This document shows positions 63,495 to 64,000 of a stretch of DNA of 64,000 bases, piece after piece (the stretch's first letter is position 1; each line of letters starts with the position of its first letter). Source of the DNA: Paenibacillus sp. NAIST15-1 (GTDB taxonomy: Bacteria > Bacillota > Bacilli > Paenibacillales > Paenibacillaceae); the NCBI RefSeq assembly GCF_001894745.1, contig NZ_BBYF01000010.1:62001-126000 (forward strand). The letters run 5' to 3'. The notes beneath the pieces are model-generated. The model worked only from the letters and a program-made list of their open reading frames with translations, had not been told where the DNA came from and did no database searches. The translations under genes and the position numbers were made by a program.

Positions 63495-64000
63495 ATGAAA
63501 CTGTTTTTCCCGATTTTTATGGTTTGCTCACTGTTGCTGACAGCATGTGGGAACTCAGACGAACCGAAGGACATGGGTAAGGATGCAGACGGCAAGAAGA
63601 TGATCAAAATCGGCATTGCGCAGTTCGCAGATCATCCTTCGCTGGATGGGGCGAGAGAAGGCTTTTTGCAGGCGCTGAAGGACGCTGGGTACGAGAAAGA
63701 TGTTAATTTGCAAGTTGATTTCCACAATGCACAGGGGGATATGAACAACAATCTCACGATCGCTCAAAAGCTGGTGGGCGATAAAAATGACCTGATTCTG
63801 GCAATCGCTACACCGACCGCACAGGCGATTGTGAAGGCAACGAAAGACATTCCCGTGCTGTTCACGGCTGTGACGGATCCGGTTGCATCGAAGCTGGTCA
63901 ACAGTCTTGAAAAGCCAGGAGGCAATGTAACAGGCACGCGCGACACGAATCCAGACTCGATCAAGAAGACGATGGAGACGATGAAGAAGTTTTTCCCTGA
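63495..64000 (+). CDS. second TrpX-type substrate-binding lipoprotein (partial, runs off the end)
   Basis: The first 168 codons of a lipoprotein that continues beyond the window. Signal peptide and lipobox LLTACGNS lie at the N-terminus (Cys at about residue 18). The mature part matches the ABC_sub_bind family: MIKIGIAQFADHPSLDGAREGFLQALKDAGY, DFHNAQGDMNNNLTIAQKL and VLFTAVTDPVASKLVNSLEKPGGNVTGT. It is clearly related to the protein at 42808, with different spacing and composition of the signal region. AAGGAGCGAGG precedes the ATG at 63495. A permease and ATPase gene probably follow. Confidence 0.85.
   Translation, partial: MKLFFPIFMVCSLLLTACGNSDEPKDMGKDADGKKMIKIGIAQFADHPSLDGAREGFLQALKDAGYEKDVNLQVDFHNAQGDMNNNLTIAQKLVGDKNDLILAIATPTAQAIVKATKDIPVLFTAVTDPVASKLVNSLEKPGGNVTGTRDTNPDSIKKTMETMKKFFP

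Overview
The window looks like chromosomal DNA from a low-to-mid GC, endospore-forming Firmicute, most likely Paenibacillus or a close relative in the Paenibacillaceae. This rests on gene content and order (ruvX - two DUF1292 genes - mltG - two U32 proteins), AGGAGG-type ribosome binding sites, SigA-type promoters, a Sda-like sporulation checkpoint gene and BmrC/BmrD-, GbsR- and HelD-type genes. I saw no rRNA, tRNA, CRISPR array, insertion sequence or phage gene. Nothing was searched against a database; all names come from reading the proteins.

Layout. 0-6.2 kb: end of ruvX, two small DUF1292 acidic proteins, mltG, the U32 tRNA-hydroxylation pair (TrhP1/TrhP2 type) and a class B penicillin-binding protein. 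6.2-9 kb: AI-2E-type membrane protein (minus) and a polysaccharide deacetylase with a C-terminal extension. 9-15.2 kb: a five-gene oligopeptide/dipeptide ABC operon with two candidate promoters, a long leader and a hairpin after the binding-protein gene. 15.3-19.1 kb: DHFR/RibD-like protein, ilvD (minus) and a membrane acyltransferase (minus), followed by about 1.1 kb without a gene. 20.2-26 kb: a two-polypeptide 2-oxoacid:ferredoxin oxidoreductase, a sirtuin and an FGGY sugar kinase. 26.2-32.6 kb: AraC-type regulator divergent from galK-galE-galT plus a mutarotase-like protein, i.e. the Leloir pathway. 32.6-34.6 kb: a 12-bp tandem repeat and a lipoprotein with a copper-amine-oxidase-type stalk domain. 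34.7-42.4 kb: IclR regulator divergent from a PotABCD-type ABC transporter, an M20 peptidase, an ACT-domain malic enzyme and a sda-like gene. 42.6-46.6 kb: a TrpXYZ-type ABC transporter and three small ORFs. 46.6-51.1 kb: a heterodimeric BmrC/BmrD-type multidrug exporter (minus) preceded by a long leader that ends in an intrinsic terminator. 51.1-54.7 kb: DUF441 protein, pyroglutamyl peptidase and a HelD-type helicase. 54.9-58.9 kb: glycine betaine transporter operon (minus) divergent from a GbsR-type regulator. 59-64 kb: GntR/LacI-type regulator, hemolysin III family protein, small basic protein, DUF3891 protein, a small membrane protein and the start of a second TrpX-type binding protein.

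How the parts work together. Several units are self-contained import-and-use modules with their regulator next door: galactose (AraC type), an unknown organic solute with peptidase and malic enzyme (IclR type, with a perfect inverted repeat in front of the transporter) and glycine betaine (GbsR type). The strongest regulatory signal is upstream of the BmrC/BmrD-like exporter: a near-consensus promoter, about 400 nt of leader, short peptide ORFs and a terminator about 45 bases before the first gene. This is the layout expected of translation-coupled attenuation in response to antibiotics. The leader peptides and the competing hairpin are my inference.
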